Positions 1 through 11,327 of a stretch of DNA of 64,000 bases are shown piece by piece. Made by a program: the position numbers and the translations under genes. The DNA is taken from contig OX336393.1 in the NCBI GenBank assembly GCA_946902985.2, positions 48,793,348 to 48,857,347 on the forward strand, in the 5' to 3' direction. Under the pieces are notes generated by a model. The model was not told where the DNA came from and searched no databases. It worked only from the letters and a program-made list of their open reading frames with translations. Numbering within the stretch: position 1 is the stretch's first letter; every line of letters begins with the position of its first letter. The stretch is from Meconema thalassinum (taxonomy: Eukaryota; Arthropoda; Insecta; Orthoptera; Tettigoniidae).

Positions 1-125
1 TCCGAAGGAAGGCATACTGAGGGATTTTTAACGCTCTTAAAATATCCAACGACTTCGGCCTGGTTTGAACCCGCGACCTTGGGCATAGAAGCTCAGCATG
101 CTACCTACTACGCCACCACCTTTTA
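1..125 (-). mobile_element. tRNA-headed SINE (family A), cut by window edge
   Basis: Reverse complement of the head of the commonest SINE in this window (family A). It reads GGTGGCGTAGTAGG (box A-like), then CGGGTTCAAACCAGG (box B-like), then the body ending in CCTCAGTATGCCTTCC. The rest of the element lies outside the window. Complete relatives are at 33741-34264, 39152-39682 and 50920-51421. Confidence 0.8.
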
Positions 126-161
126 AGTTTCTTACAATACATTTTATGATTACAATAAAAA

Positions 162-1457
162 CAAGAATGTTAGTGACGAACTAAAGAGCCTACATTTCTT
201 AAAATGTAAGATTCATGCCAATGATTAATCTATATGGATCTATCTAGAATAATGACGAAATTAAGTTGGTAATATCGAAATTTCTGATTAGTTCGAAATA
301 TACCTGGCATAATGTAGCCTAATAGAGCAGTAGACTTGGCAGCCCTGGTGACTGAATATATTCTTAATTCCATCTCTTAAGGTCATGCATGTGTTGGTCA
401 GAAATAATCTGAAATCTATTGTTGTGCAAATTATGAATGGAATCCATTAGTTAGTATAGAAGTTATATGCATTTTAAAATTGGATTTATCAGCAGGCTTA
501 GAATCATGTTGGCAGCACTGACGGATATTAGTTACTCCAAATTAATCTAGAATGCCAGGTACTATACGTGTGCAATGTTTAGAGCTATTGGCTTGCATAC
601 TTTCTGATATATTGATATTAGGGTAACAAAAATAGAGACAGCATTTATCAACAGTTGGCAGCTCTTAGGAATACGCATTGTCATATCTGTTATGGTACTC
701 ATAGCACATACGAAATTTGGTTCAAATCCAAATGATAGTAGTCTATAGATGTTACATTTATTTAAAGTTGGAAATATCAGCAGGCTTAGAATCATGTTGG
801 TAGCACTGAAGTATATTAGTTAATCCAAATTAATATAGAATGTCAGGTATTATAAGTGTGCAAGGGATAAGCTGTCGGCTTGCATACTATCTGATATATT
901 GGTATTTGGATAAAAGAAATTGAGAGCATACATTAACAGTCGGCAGCCCTGATGGCTCTTAAGAATACGCTCAGTCATATCTGTTTATGTACACTTAGTA
1001 CATACCAAATTTTGTTAAATTCCAATTGATAGTGTAGAGGTTATATGCATTTAAAAATTGGACCTATCAGCAGGCTTAGAATCATTTTGGCAACAATACC
1101 ATTTATGGCCTCCTGGAAATTAAACTGCAATATTATTATCTATACGTGTGCCAATTTTGAAATTGCTCCCATGCATACCTTCCAAGATATTCAACATGGA
1201 GCTAAAATTTCAATTGAGATTTTTCAGCAGTTGTTAAAACTGACATCTTTTTCAAATACAGCATTGAGATATTCAGGTATTGATCTTTGCTCATACCAAA
1301 TTTTGTTGCGAATGCTGTAACCGTTTAGGAGTTGACAGGGGAGGGGGACGACACACACATACTGACAGACAGACAGACAGACAGACAGACATTTGCGCGG
1401 ATCGATCCCATAAGTCTCTCTTTTCCTCATTTTTGCAAAATGTAAAAAGTAGGCTAA
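162..1457 (+). mobile_element. Helentron-like non-autonomous element (HINE type), copy 1
   Basis: The 5' end reads ACAAGAATG..GTGACGAAC and is followed by the subterminal motif AGCCTAC. The 3' end has its complement GTAGGCTAA. The core carries about three tandem units of roughly 290 bp, each with the phrase CAGCAGGCTTAGAATCAT (near 490, 780 and 1070). An (AC)n/(AGAC)n microsatellite lies just before the 3' end (1350-1390). Short 5' end, subterminal inverted repeats, tandem core, microsatellite and 3' stem are the published hallmarks of Helentron-associated elements; assignment to that group is inference. No coding potential. Same subfamily as 8815-10194. Confidence 0.6.
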
Positions 1458-1615
1458 ATAAATCTTACTGAGCCTTTACAAGTGCCTGAAGTATTTACGA
1501 ACTACGACAGGGTCGTGGATATTTAAAAACAAAACGTATTTTTCGTTTAATCTATATATATAAAGCACAAAGTTTGTCTGTCTGTCTGTCTGTCTGTCTG
1601 TTATGTATACAAATC

Positions 1616-3515
1616 TACACCGTTTCACCGATCTGAACCAAAATTTGTATACTTACCCTTTGGAACCCTGCGGGTAACCCCGTCAACATTAAATTTCGGA
1701 CAGACCACCCCATGCCCTGCATTTAGGCCCTTTTGCACAAATCTACACCGTTTCACCGATCTGAACCAAAAGTTGTATATTTAACCTTTGGAACCCTGCG
1801 AGTAACACTGTCCACTTGAAATTTGGGACAGACCACCCCATTCCCTGCATTTAGGCCCTTTGGTCCAAATCCACACCGTTTCACCGATCTCAACCAAAAT
1901 TTGTATATTTACCCTTTGGAACCCTGCGAGTACCACTGACCACTTAAAATTTCGGACAGACCACCCCATTCCCTGCATTTAGGCCCTTTGGTCCAAATCT
2001 ACACCGTTTCACCGATCAGAACCAAAATTCGTATTCTTACCCTTTGGTGCCCTGCGAGTAACACTGTCTGCTTGAAATTGCGGACAGACCACTCCATTCC
2101 CTGCATTTAGGCCCTTTGGCCCAAATCTATACCGTTCCACCGATCTCAACCAAAATTTGTATATTTACCCTATGGAACACTGCGACTAACACTGTCTGCT
2201 TGAAATTTCGGACAGACCACGCCATTCCCTGCAGTTAGGCCCTTTTTGCACAAATCTACACCGTTTCACCGATCTGAACCAAAATGTGTATACTTACCCT
2301 TTGGAACCCTGCGAGTAACACTGTCTGCTTGAAATTGCGGACAGACCACTCCATTCCCTGCATTTAGGCCCTTTGGCCCAAATCTACACCGTTCCACCGA
2401 TCTCAACCAAAATTTGTATATTTACCCTTTCGAACAGTGCGACTAACACTGTCTGCTTGAAATTGCGGAGAGGCTACTCCATCCCATGCATTTAGGCCCT
2501 TTGGCACAAATCTACACCGTTTCACCGATCTGAACCAAACTTTGTATACTTACCCTTTGGAACCCTGCGAGTAACACTGTCCACTTAAAATTTCGGACAG
2601 ACCACCCCATTCCCTGCATTTAGGCACTTTGGCACAAATCTACACTGTTTCACCGATCAGAACCAATATTCGTAAACTTACCCTTTGGTACCCAGCGAGT
2701 AACACTGTCTGCTTGAAATTGCGGACAGACCACTCCATTCCCTGCATTTAGGCCCTTTGTCCCAAATCTACACCGTTTCACCGATCTCAACCAAAATTTG
2801 TATATTTACCCTTTGGAACACTGCGACTAACACTGTCTGCTTGAAATTGCGGCGAGGCCACTCCATCCCTTGCATTTAGGCTGTTTGGCACAAATCTACA
2901 CCGTTTCACCGATCTGACCCCAATTTTATATACTTACCCGTAGAACCCGACAAGTAACACTGTTCACTTTAAATTTCGGACAGACCACACTATTCCCTGC
3001 TTTTTGGCCCTTTGGCAGAAAACTACACCGTTTCATCGATCTCAACCAGATTTTACATAATTACCCTTTGTAACTCGACGAGTAACACTGTCCACTCGAA
3101 ATTTCGGACATACCACTCCATTCCACGCATTTAGGCCCTTTGGCACAAATCTACATCGTTCACCGATCGAAAACAAAATGTGTATACTTACCCTTTGGAA
3201 CCCGATGAGTAACACTGTCCACTTTAAAATTTGGACAGGCCACTCCATTCCCTGCATTTTGGCCCTTGGCACAAAACTACACCGTTTCACCGATCTCAAC
3301 CAGATTTTACATAATTACCGTTTGGAACTCGACGAGTAACACTGTCCACTCGAAATTTCGGACAGACCACTCCATTTCCCGCATTAAGGCCCTTTGGTAC
3401 AAATCTACATCGTTCACCGATCGAAAACAAAGTGTGTATACTTACCCTTTGGAACCCGATGCGTAACACTGTCCACTTGAAATTTCTGACATACCACTCC
3501 ATTCCCTGCATGTAG
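1616..3515 (+). repeat. Minisatellite, about 15 copies of a 128-bp unit
   Basis: The phrase CTACACCGTTTCACCGATC recurs at about 1616, 1744, 1874, 2000, 2129, 2257, 2389, 2513, 2641, 2769, 2896, 3025, 3150, 3282 and 3407. Spacing is 124-132 bp. Each unit also has CCTGCATTTAGGCCCTTTGG and a GGACAGACCAC block. Copies in the second half (after about 2880) are more diverged. It forms the core of the Helitron at 1551-4781. Short minus-strand open frames here are by-products of the repetition. Confidence 0.9.
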
Positions 3516-3950
3516 CTCAGGAATTCCTCGGGGTTGCCAGCTTCCTAACTCACCAGTCATGAGCCCTTGAGGGTGTACCAGAACTGGTGGGTCTACACAC
3601 ACCCTGCCTCTTTGAGGACCTTGAGCAGAAGACAGGAGATATTATGAAAAGGAAAAGAAGGCAGACCCCTCGAAGAATGAGGGTATCAGGAAAGATGAGA
3701 CAAAGCCAATTAAGGCGGGAAATTGAAAGACTCCCTAGCCCTCTGATACCCTAATACAGTCGGGGTCGGAAGAGAACAAGAGTTGACCGAGGGAGGCCGA
3801 CAGGAAAGAGAACTGAAAGGAGCCCGGCACCAGGAAGTAGAAGCGATGCCAGACTCAGCTGGGGTCCCGTGGTCGCCAACCCACGTCCCACAAGTTGTGA
3901 GACCCTGGGGGGGTCAGTTGTGAGAAGAGCTTGCTGATTCATCGCGAGGT
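3516..3950 (-). mobile_element. Dispersed SINE-like repeat (family B), nested in Helitron
   Basis: This segment is closely similar to 43960-44380 and to the reverse complement of 8310-8580. Shared blocks include the CCTCGAAGAATGAGGGTATCAG block, GACTCCCTAG, GTCGGGGTCGG and the CCGTGGTCGCCAACCCACGT block. The copy at 8285-8797 keeps a 3' hairpin and (ATC)n tail, which fixes the orientation of this copy as minus. No coding potential. Its class (SINE or 5'-truncated LINE) is not settled. Confidence 0.6.
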
Positions 3951-4320
3951 GACATGAGAGGACTTTCCAGAGCCCGCCGTGTTATCTGCTGTCTATGCTG
4001 ATGCCAGCACAGGGCCGTTGCGAAGGAGTGACTGATTCCCGGCCAATCTAAATAGGACAGGGAACCCCGATCGTGTGTCATCATATTTTGTCATCATCTG
4101 CGATCATCTCAGGTTCGTGCAGTTTGGACCCGTATTCTTTGCAGAGCAGTACGCCATAAGCTCTTCCACTAGACGCATCGAGTACAGGCCTAAGCCAGAA
4201 AATAAGGTTGAGACTTTGGAAGACATCGAAGCTAGACATCTGAATTACCTATATCAGTTTTAAAATAACACCATGTTCGTTTAGTAGTCATTTTTTCATT
4301 ACCTTATTATCATCATGAGT

Positions 4321-4720
4321 GCAAATGACCTAGATGTTACGCGCATCATACCACTAATCACCGCCGCATAAAGTCTTTCTCGACTGTGATTTTTAAAATA
4401 TTTATTTTTATTACAGTACATTGTGTATATTATAAGTTGAAGTGTCAATTCAATACCGGTATTAGTTTCCCTTATCATCCTCATCTTAAGAGCAAATGAC
4501 CTAGATGTAACGCCCATTACACCGTTAATCACCACACACAATAAGTCTTCCTCGCCTGTGAATTTTGAAATATGTATTTTTATTACGGTAGTTTGTAAGT
4601 TTGACGTGTCAATTCAACAGTAGTTTTTATTATCATCCTTATCAAAAGGGCAAATGACCTAGATATTACGCCCTCATTGTCTTTGGTGGCAAATTACCTA
4701 GATTTTAAGTCCATTATATT
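4321..4720 (+). repeat. Diverged tandem repeat, about 165-bp unit, inside Helitron
   Basis: GCAAATGACCTAGAT recurs at about 4322, 4493 and 4651, each followed by TTACGC or TAACGC. Between the copies the same order recurs: TTTTATTAC, then GTGTCAATTCAA, then TTATCATC. The GACCTAGATGTTACG phrase resembles the 3' hairpin module of the retroposons at 8726-8797 and 43650-43700, so the array may have grown from a retroposon tail. Confidence 0.65.
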
Positions 4721-4781
4721 TCTAAGGAGACTTTAAGACATTATCATCATTCCACCGGGCGAAGCCGGGTACTACTGCTAG

Positions 4782-5670
4782 TCTTCTCATATTTTTCAAA
4801 GAATTATTATTAATTTTTTCAAACTTAAAAATCGGGACACTTTTATTAATATTCGGGATGCCGGGACATGCTCCTTTAAATCGGGACTGTCCCAGTTTTT
4901 TCGAGATTTTTGGTCACCGTAAGGATAGTGCTTCTTGTTCTATTACCCGTTTAACATTTGATTGCCGCTGAGCCTGGTTGCGCCAGTGATTGTTGTTGAT
5001 TGTAGCAGGAGCCCGCGGGACGAAGCGGGAAACACAGCGATGACAAGAGTTCATTCTGCACATAATACAAGCAGCATTGCGCGTCACAGGAGCTCATGTC
5101 ACCACGGACAGTCAAACGATAACTGAGGCTATTGGAGCTGAGTCATATCCTACTCGCGCAACTGTTCCTTTCAACGTAGCAGGCTGACGTGTGACACAAG
5201 TACACATGGAAGAGTTCCTATCTCGACCGCCGGCAATCAATTCGTGAAAGGGTAATACATATCCTCGCAAAACTTCCTCATCCTTTTACTGTGGGTTCTG
5301 CCGTCTCTCTAGTCTCCATGCTCCCAATGTTTGATAATCAACATCTTCAGGAAATCGAGCGATGACTCACCGCGCTGTCTCTCTCTAAGAAAGTGAGTGT
5401 GCAAGTCGTGCGAGTTCATCAGCTGTTTCGATTATTTCCGCTCCAGAAGCCCACGGCAGTGACGGGACATTCCACTCCTCAAGGCTGCTGCAGGAAATTA
5501 ATTTACAGTCTGTACGATCAGACGAAGGAGGCTGCAGGCGTGAACGCTGAAATACATCATTAGCGAGGAATTCAACTCAATTGAAACCAACTCTCTTTTA
5601 ACTCGAGCCTTACTTTACGTAACGCGGATTACCAACGTCTGGTATAAATTGCCAAAAATGCTTTTAAATA
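4782..5670. other. Unassigned interval between Helitron and hAT element
   Basis: I see no gene. At 4827-4910 there is a low-complexity phrase family (CGGGACA, CGGGATGCCGGGACATG, CGGGACTGTCCC) reminiscent of worn DNA-transposon ends, but no pair of inverted ends or target duplication could be matched. Confidence 0.4.
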
Positions 5671-5974
5671 GCCTATAGCAGTGTTTCACACACATTTTTG
5701 TGTGTGTACCACTTTAAGAGATGAGAATCTCTCGCGCATCACCTTATGATTGGGAGATATAGTAACTATAACCCCCACCACCAGTACGTAGCAGACCAAA
5801 ACATGGATTGTAAATTGTGTTTGTTAGAGGTAAAGTTCCAATAATAAGAATTGTGTCCAGTTGTTTCACTATTTATTTCAATAAGTATTCAGTTCAAACA
5901 TTCAGAAATGACACTGTGCAAATAATATTATTTAAAAAGATCTTAATAATTAAACATACAAACCAAAGTTCAAC

Positions 5975-6311
5975 TAACAACTTCAATGCGAAGGGTGAGG
6001 TAGAAGATTTAGAAGTCAACTTAGGAATGTCTAGTTTAAGATTGCTGAAGATCGTTTTCCACTGTAAGGAGCCTATTCCGGTATTTATTCTTGAGATAAA
6101 CAAGTGAAGAAAATGCAGTCTCACACAAGTACGAAGTAGTGAAAGGTAGTAAATATCTAACTGCTTTGTCAGCTATGTGTTCATAGTCTGCATGCCTCTC
6201 AACCCAAAAGTTCACAAGAGCCAATTTTGAAAAAGTGTGCCTTAGTTCTGAATCACAATTCAATTCATAAAACTGCTCCGTATCTATGGCCTCAAAGTCC
6301 TCCGGCAACAT
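5975..6311 (-). pseudogene. hAT transposase C-terminal dimerisation region, fragment
   Basis: The minus-strand frame from 6311 encodes about 90 residues. It includes AVRYLLPFTTSYLCETAFSS and LKNKYRNRLL, which match the conserved hAT C-terminal block (LLPFxTTYLCExxFSxL...KxKxRNRL) of ZBED/SCAND3-like transposases. That block mediates dimerisation and contributes the final part of the catalytic core. A stop at 6036 is followed, in another frame, by SNLKLDIPKLTSK, the expected continuation, so a frameshift breaks the relic. The BED zinc finger and upstream catalytic residues are absent. It sits within the hAT ends at 5679-7552, which supports the call. It cannot encode an active enzyme. Confidence 0.85.
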
Positions 6312-6366
6312 ATCAATGGTTTTGTATATTTTAAAATTTTATATTTTATATTTTTATACTTATTTT

Positions 6367-7449
6367 TAGCCTATTTTCAATTTTGAAAAGAAATAGGCTT
6401 ATGAGATCACCTTTTGTGTGTGCGTGTGTGTGTGCGTGTGTGTGTGAGGAGTGTGTGTGTGTGGTTCCCCCCTAATAACTTCTAAACGGCTAGAGCGATT
6501 TCAATGAAACTCGGTAAGTTCATAGCACTCTTCCGGTCGACACCGACCGTGCCCTTTAAATTTTGTTACGTCTCACCAATCCAACATGGCGGCTGTGCGA
6601 ATTATTTCACCAGCATTCAATATCTCCGAAACTATTACTGAATCACCCTGGAATATTTTACGGTGATAAAGCGAACTACTAAAGGTTCAGCTATGTGACG
6701 ATTGAAATCCTGGTAACTACAAAACCAACATGGCGGCCAAGCGATTTTGCGACTTTTAAATTGTCGTTTCTCGCGATTTAACCAACCAAACGCAATAAAA
6801 CTTGGTACAGTATATGTTTATACACATTGTAATGCACCGACATCTTACTTCGTTCAATTGTTTACATAACCTCAAGATGGCGGCGGTGCGAAATATTTAA
6901 CCAGCATTCTATATCTCTGAAACTATTCGCGATATCACCTTGAAATGTTGTACGGAGATAAAGGTCACTACTGAAAGTTCATCTATAAGACTTTCAAACC
7001 CCGTTTAACTACAAAACGAACATGGCGGCCAAGCGAATATGAAAATGTTAAATAGACCTTTCTCGCGATTTAATGTTCCAACCGCAATGAGATCTGGTAC
7101 AGGAAATGTTTATACACACTGTAATACACTGGTATCTAATTTAGTTCAATTGTTTACATAACCTCAAAATGGCGGCTTTGCGAATTTTTATTTCTTGTGC
7201 CGTAATCATGCGATCGAAGTGAAAGTTTGAATAATGAACCTACGCAATAATGTTCCTTTAATGGTACATGACTCTATGGCCTATACATTTAACAATTCAA
7301 CATGAGGACCATCCGAAATATTTAGACGGCTCTGAATATCTACGAATCTATTACAGCAATCAAACTGAAATTTGGTATGTAGATACAGACAATTAACATA
7401 AGTAGGATATATGAAAATATGCTGTATAGTTCTTCACGGAACTACTTGT
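6367..7449 (-). mobile_element. Helentron-like non-autonomous element, copy 2, nested in hAT
   Basis: Read on the minus strand, the 5' end is ACAAGTAGTTCCGTGAAGAAC (7449 leftwards). The 3' end is GAAAATAGGCTAA at 6367, preceded by a stem of TTTTCAATTTTGAAAA type and a (TG)n tract (6413-6460). The core contains repeated phrases such as AACATGGCGGCCAAGCG and TTGTTTACATAACCTCAAxATGGCGG in units of roughly 290 bp. Same subfamily as 27924-29430 and 49447-50216. It interrupts the hAT and is therefore younger. Confidence 0.65.
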
Positions 7450-7689
7450 TTATTTTATTTTTCGTGACGTATCTAACAATTTTTTATATTTGTCGTAACA
7501 TCACCGCTTACCACTGCAGCAGTATGAGCGTACCACAGTTTGGGAAACGCTTGCCTATAGGCCCACAGTATTTGTTTCCTGTGCAACAACAATTCGGTTC
7601 TTAACCAAATGTCTTCATTAAACTTTAGATCCGGTTACTTTAAAATCTGAGCCATTCCACATGACTTACATTTACAATACACCTCAGCT

Positions 7690-8235
7690 AGAGTGTTGTT
7701 TGAGTCTTCAGTCTTTTGACTGGTATGATGAAGCCCTCATGCCTCCCTGTCCTGAGCTAATCGTTTCATCACTACATAGCTACCACACCTTACATCTGAG
7801 GCAATCTGTGTGACATATTTTATCCTTGGTCTACCCCTACAGTTCTTGTCTTCGACCCTTTCCTTCCATAACTAAGCTTGCTATTCCTGGGTGTCTTAGT
7901 ATGTGTCCTACTAACCCATATCTTCTCTTCATTAGCAGTCGCCAGAAACATCTCTCCTCTCCCACTAGTCTTAATACCTCTTCATTTTTTACCCTATCTC
8001 CCCATCAGTTCTTCATCATTCTCCTGTAACACCACATTTCACCACGCTTCAATTCTCCTCTTTTCTGTTGTGCCAACAGTCAAAGTTTCATTTCCATAGA
8101 GCGCCACGCTCAAAAAAGACTTTCAAAAATGACTTTCTAATACCTAAATCTATATTCGATGTCAACAGACTCCTTTTCTTTAGAAATACTTTCCTTGCCT
8201 GAGCCAACCTACTTTTTATATCCTCTTGCTTCGTC
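7690..8235 (-). pseudogene. LINE C-terminus/3' UTR fragment
   Basis: Nearly the same sequence as 36866-37410, which on the minus strand encodes the C-terminal part of an endonuclease/reverse-transcriptase LINE (YGSETW and CRGRP motifs). Diagnostic blocks are TTGAGTCTTC..TTGACTGGT, TGCCTCCCTGTCCTGAGC, GTCTACCCCTACAGTTCTTG and TCCATAGAGCGCCACGCTC. This copy has indels and stops and no long frame. Very short plus-strand frames here are not genes. Confidence 0.7.
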
Positions 8236-8284
8236 TACAACATAAACAAAAACAACAACAAATTAATTGTATCTGCCCGTCCAA

Positions 8285-8797
8285 TCTAATTGGGCACACC
8301 TGTGTGGTCCATCCCCCCAGAGGTTCACATCTAGTGGGACGTGGGGTGGCGACCACGGGACCCCAGCTGAGTCCGGCATTGCTTCCACTTACTTGTGCCA
8401 GGCTCCACTCTGTTCTCTTTTCTGTCGGCCTCCCTTGGTCAACTCTTGTTCTCCTCCGACCCCGACGGTATTAGGGTATCCGAGGCCTAGGGAGTCTCTT
8501 CCTTTCCCGCTTTAATTGGCTCTTCTCTCATCTTTCCTGATCTCTCATTCTTCTAGGGATCATCCTTCTATTTCTTTTCATTATAATTCCTTTTCTCTTA
8601 AACATTCCCGCCCTTTTTTAAGAATTGGCTCCACGTGTCTCTAAATTACCTTTTGTAAGTATTTTCAGTCTAACTTAACTTTCGTTCTGGTTTCCATTTC
8701 ATTGTAATTTTCGCTATCACCCAGACAATTAGGGGCCAATAACCTAGATGTTAGGCCCCTTAAAACAACAATTATCATCATCATCATCATCATCATC
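8285..8797 (+). mobile_element. SINE-like repeat (family B) with 3' hairpin and (ATC)n tail
   Basis: The body matches 3516-3950 and 43640-44400 in reverse orientation. The 3' end has an imperfect hairpin TTAGGGGCC..GGCCCCTTAA enclosing AATAACCTAGATGTTA, followed by AACAACA and (ATC)n at 8773-8797. The terminal hairpin plus simple-repeat tail resembles the 3' end of the LINE at 12500-13133, which suggests mobilisation by a related LINE (inference). Confidence 0.6.
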
Positions 8798-8814
8798 GCT
8801 TCTACTAATAAAAA

Positions 8815-10194
8815 CAAGAAGTTCCGTGACGAACTAAAGAACCTACTTTTCAAGCCAATGATTATTCTACAGAATATGAACCTATCTAGAATAATGACGA
8901 AATGAAGTTGGTAGTATCGAATTGTCTAATTAGTTCGAAATATACCTGGTATAATGTAGCCTAATAGAGCACTACAGTTGGCAGCCCTGGTGACTGAATA
9001 TATTCTTAGTTCCATCTCTTAAGGTGCAGAATACAACATTTGGTTGATGTCCAATGGACGTTACATGCAGTTAGACACTGGATCTGTCAGCACGCGTAAA
9101 AGCATTTTGGCAACAATGTCATGTGTGTGCTGGTCAGAAATAATCTGAAATATTATGATATATTGTTGTGCTAATTTTGGATGAAATCCATTTGTTAGTA
9201 TATAAATTACATGTATTTTAAGATTGGACCTATCAGCAGGCTTAGAATCATGTTGGCAGCACTGACATATATTAATTACTCCAAATTAATCTAGAATGTC
9301 AGGTGCTATACGTGTGCAAAGTATAGTACTGTTGGCTTGCATACTTTCTGATATATTGATATTAGGTTTAAAAAAATATAGACAGCATTTATTAACAGTT
9401 GAGAGCCCTGATTGCTCATAAGAATACTTATAGTCATATCTGTTATGTTATACATAGCACATACGAAATTTGGTTGAAATCCAACTGATAGTATAGAAGT
9501 TACATGTATTTAAATGTGGGTCCTATCAGCAGGCTTAGAATCATGTTGGTAGAACTGACGTATATAAGTTACTACAAATTAATCTAAAATGTCAGGTACT
9601 ATACGTGTGAAGAGTTTAAAGCTGTCGGCTTGAATAATTTCTGATATATTGGTATTTGGATTTTAAAAAATAGAGATAGCAATTATTAACAGTTGGCAGC
9701 CCTAGTGGCTCTTAGGAATACGCTCAGTCATATCTGTTTATGTACACATATTACATACAAAATTTGGTTGAAATCCAATTGATAGTGTAGAAGTTATATG
9801 CATTTAAAAATTGGACCTATCAGAAGGCTTAAAATTATTTTGGCAACATTGTCATGTATGGCCTTCTGGAAATTAAACTGAAATAGTATTATCTACATGT
9901 GTGCGAATTTTGGAATAGATCCCATGCATACCTGCCAAGATATCCAACATGACGCTCAAATTTCTAGTGCGTTTTTTCAGCAGTTGGTAGCACTGACATC
10001 ATTTTCAAATATGGGCTTGAGATATTCCGGTATACATCTTTACTCATACTATATTTGGTTTCGATTGCTGCAGCCATTTAGGAGTTGATAAGGGGGGACA
10101 CACACACAGCCAGCCAGACAGAAGGACAGACAGGCAGACACACATTTTGCCGGATCGATCTCCTCAGTTTTGCAAAATGTGAAAAGTAGGCTAA
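8815..10194 (+). mobile_element. Helentron-like non-autonomous element, copy 3
   Basis: The 5' end is ACAAGAAGTTCCGTGACGAAC followed by subterminal ACCTACTTTTC. The 3' end is GAAAAGTAGGCTAAT, an exact complement. The core holds about four units of roughly 290 bp (CAGCAGGCTTAGAATCATG at 9235 and 9529, worn copies near 9085 and 9820). An (AC)n/(CAGA)n tract lies at 10097-10145. Sister of the copy at 162-1457. Confidence 0.65.
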
Positions 10195-10585
10195 TAATAT
10201 GTTAGTCCTTCCACCGGGAAACTAACTAACGGACTATCTTGAGATCATGACACGGACTAAAAGCTTGCGTCATGGGTACGTACCAACATTACCGGATTAT
10301 TTATTGCTGAATGGGTGTGGTCTCTAAGTTCCTTTCCTCCCAATTAAAGTGAAAGTCCCGTGAAGGGAAATGATAATCCAGAAACTCGCTCGGAAACGTT
10401 GACAGAATCTGATGTTGGGCCCTTCCACTCTCTTATTTCCGCTCAAATCCCTCACACATGACAGCCGCATGTTACTTTGACTGACAAGGAGCTGGCGTTG
10501 CGATGCGAGGGAATTGAATGACCCGTTGCTGTTGCCTCAACACAAGTTATGGCATCTCAAGACCTTACATTCGTCCCATCTTCTC
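10195..10585. other. Unassigned interval
   Basis: No gene, tandem repeat or transposon end recognised. The short plus-strand frame that starts at 10518 crosses into a SINE and has no family features. Confidence 0.4.
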
Positions 10586-10795
10586 CGGGGCAGTGGTCAA
10601 GTTGCTTGCCCCTCACCGAAGCAGACTGGGCTCGATTCCTGGTTGGTTAGTTAGTTATTGTTGTTTTAAGGGGCGGAACTACGATTCCTGGTCAATGCCC
10701 GTCAGATTTTCGAAGTGAAATGTCACGTCCGGTGGTTTGGATTCCACGTTAAAGGGAGGTCCCGTGGCTCATGATCGAGAGATTAACACCAACTT
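10586..10795 (+). mobile_element. tRNA-derived SINE-like repeat split by a 39-bp insertion
   Basis: The segment starts GGGGCAGTGGTCAAGTTG (box A-like) and has GGGCTCGATTCCTGG (box B-like), followed by a body TTTCGAAGTGAAATGTCACG. The region is cut by the LINE-tail insertion at 10643-10681, which duplicated CGATTCCTGG. Removing the insertion restores a continuous tRNA-like head. Confidence 0.5.
10643..10681 (-). mobile_element. 39-bp LINE-tail micro-insertion with 10-bp target duplication
   Basis: On the minus strand it reads TAGTTCCGCCCCTTAAAAC..AACTAACTAACC, the last bases of the LINE 3' end seen at 13080-13133. CGATTCCTGG flanks it directly at 10633-10642 and 10682-10691. This is best explained as an extremely 5'-truncated LINE copy. 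Confidence 0.75.
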
Positions 10796-10807
10796 CAAGC
10801 TTCCTTC

Positions 10808-11327
10808 AGCGGCTTCGATAGCGTAGTTGGTAGCATGCTGAGCTCTGAGCTTCTATGCCCAAAGTCACGGGTTCAAACCCGACCGAAGTCGTCGGATTTT
10901 TTAAGAGAATTAAAAATCCCTCAGTATGCCTTCCATCGGAGGGGAAGTAAAGAAGTCTGTCCCATGTCATTGATTTATGGCATGATAAAGAAGTTTCCAC
11001 TAATTACACTTGTGTGAAGCTAAATTTTATAGGTTATATTTGACTAACGCTCTTAGGTTCCAAGGTTCGTCGCCAGGAACCGGCTGCGGTGGCATCTAGT
11101 AACAACGTTCAGAACTAGCTGGTCGTTGACGGAAGCATTTGGTAGCGAAAGTAGGAACTACTCGAAATCGAATGTCTGCCGTCCTTATTTGAATTAATAA
11201 CAGATAACACACACTAATACAGCCATCACAATCAACACTGGTTATCAGACAGATTCTACACACACCCAAAGTACACGGGGCTACATGACCGCGTCTTCTC
11301 AGCCCTTAAACTGAGGAACCAACCGAC
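10808..11327 (+). mobile_element. SINE family A, full-length but diverged
   Basis: tRNA-like head with GATAGCGTAGTTGGTAGC and ACGGGTTCAAACCCG, body with CTCAGTATGCC, and 3' end GGGGCTACATGACCGCG..GAGGAACCAACCGACC. A short duplication in the head (AGCTCTGAGCTTC) is private to this copy. Imperfect target duplications CAAGCTTCCTTC (10796) and CAAGCTGCCTTC (11328) flank it. Confidence 0.85.

Larger units (their letters stand above)
1551..4781 (+). mobile_element. Non-autonomous Helitron with 128-bp minisatellite
   Basis: The element starts with TC (TCTATATATATAAAG) directly after a host A. It ends with a GC-rich hairpin CCGGGCGAAGCCGGG followed by TACTACTGCTAG and a host T. A 5' TC, a 3' hairpin, a terminal CTAG (CTRR class) and insertion between A and T are the Helitron signature. 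There is no Rep/helicase frame, so it is non-autonomous. The interior holds a (GTCT)n stretch, a 15-copy minisatellite (1616-3510), a nested repeat (3516-3950) and a diverged ~165-bp tandem repeat (4321-4720). Confidence 0.8.
5679..7552 (-). mobile_element. hAT-superfamily transposon, internally deleted, with nested element
   Basis: The 8-bp sequence GCCTATAG lies immediately outside both ends (5671-5678 and 7553-7560), matching the 8-bp duplication of hAT elements. The termini are CAGTGTTTC on the left and GGGAAACGCTT on the right; as inverted repeats they read CAGTGTTTC and AAGCGTTTC. The interior has a transposase C-terminal relic on the minus strand (5975-6311). A Helentron-like element occupies 6367-7449. 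Without that insertion the hAT is only about 790 bp, so it is a non-autonomous deletion derivative. Confidence 0.85.

Noticed and set aside
1781..3602. Several 60-85 residue minus frames with a recurring peptide
   Set aside because: They are frames of the 128-bp minisatellite in a Helitron; no conservation pattern indicating a protein was seen.
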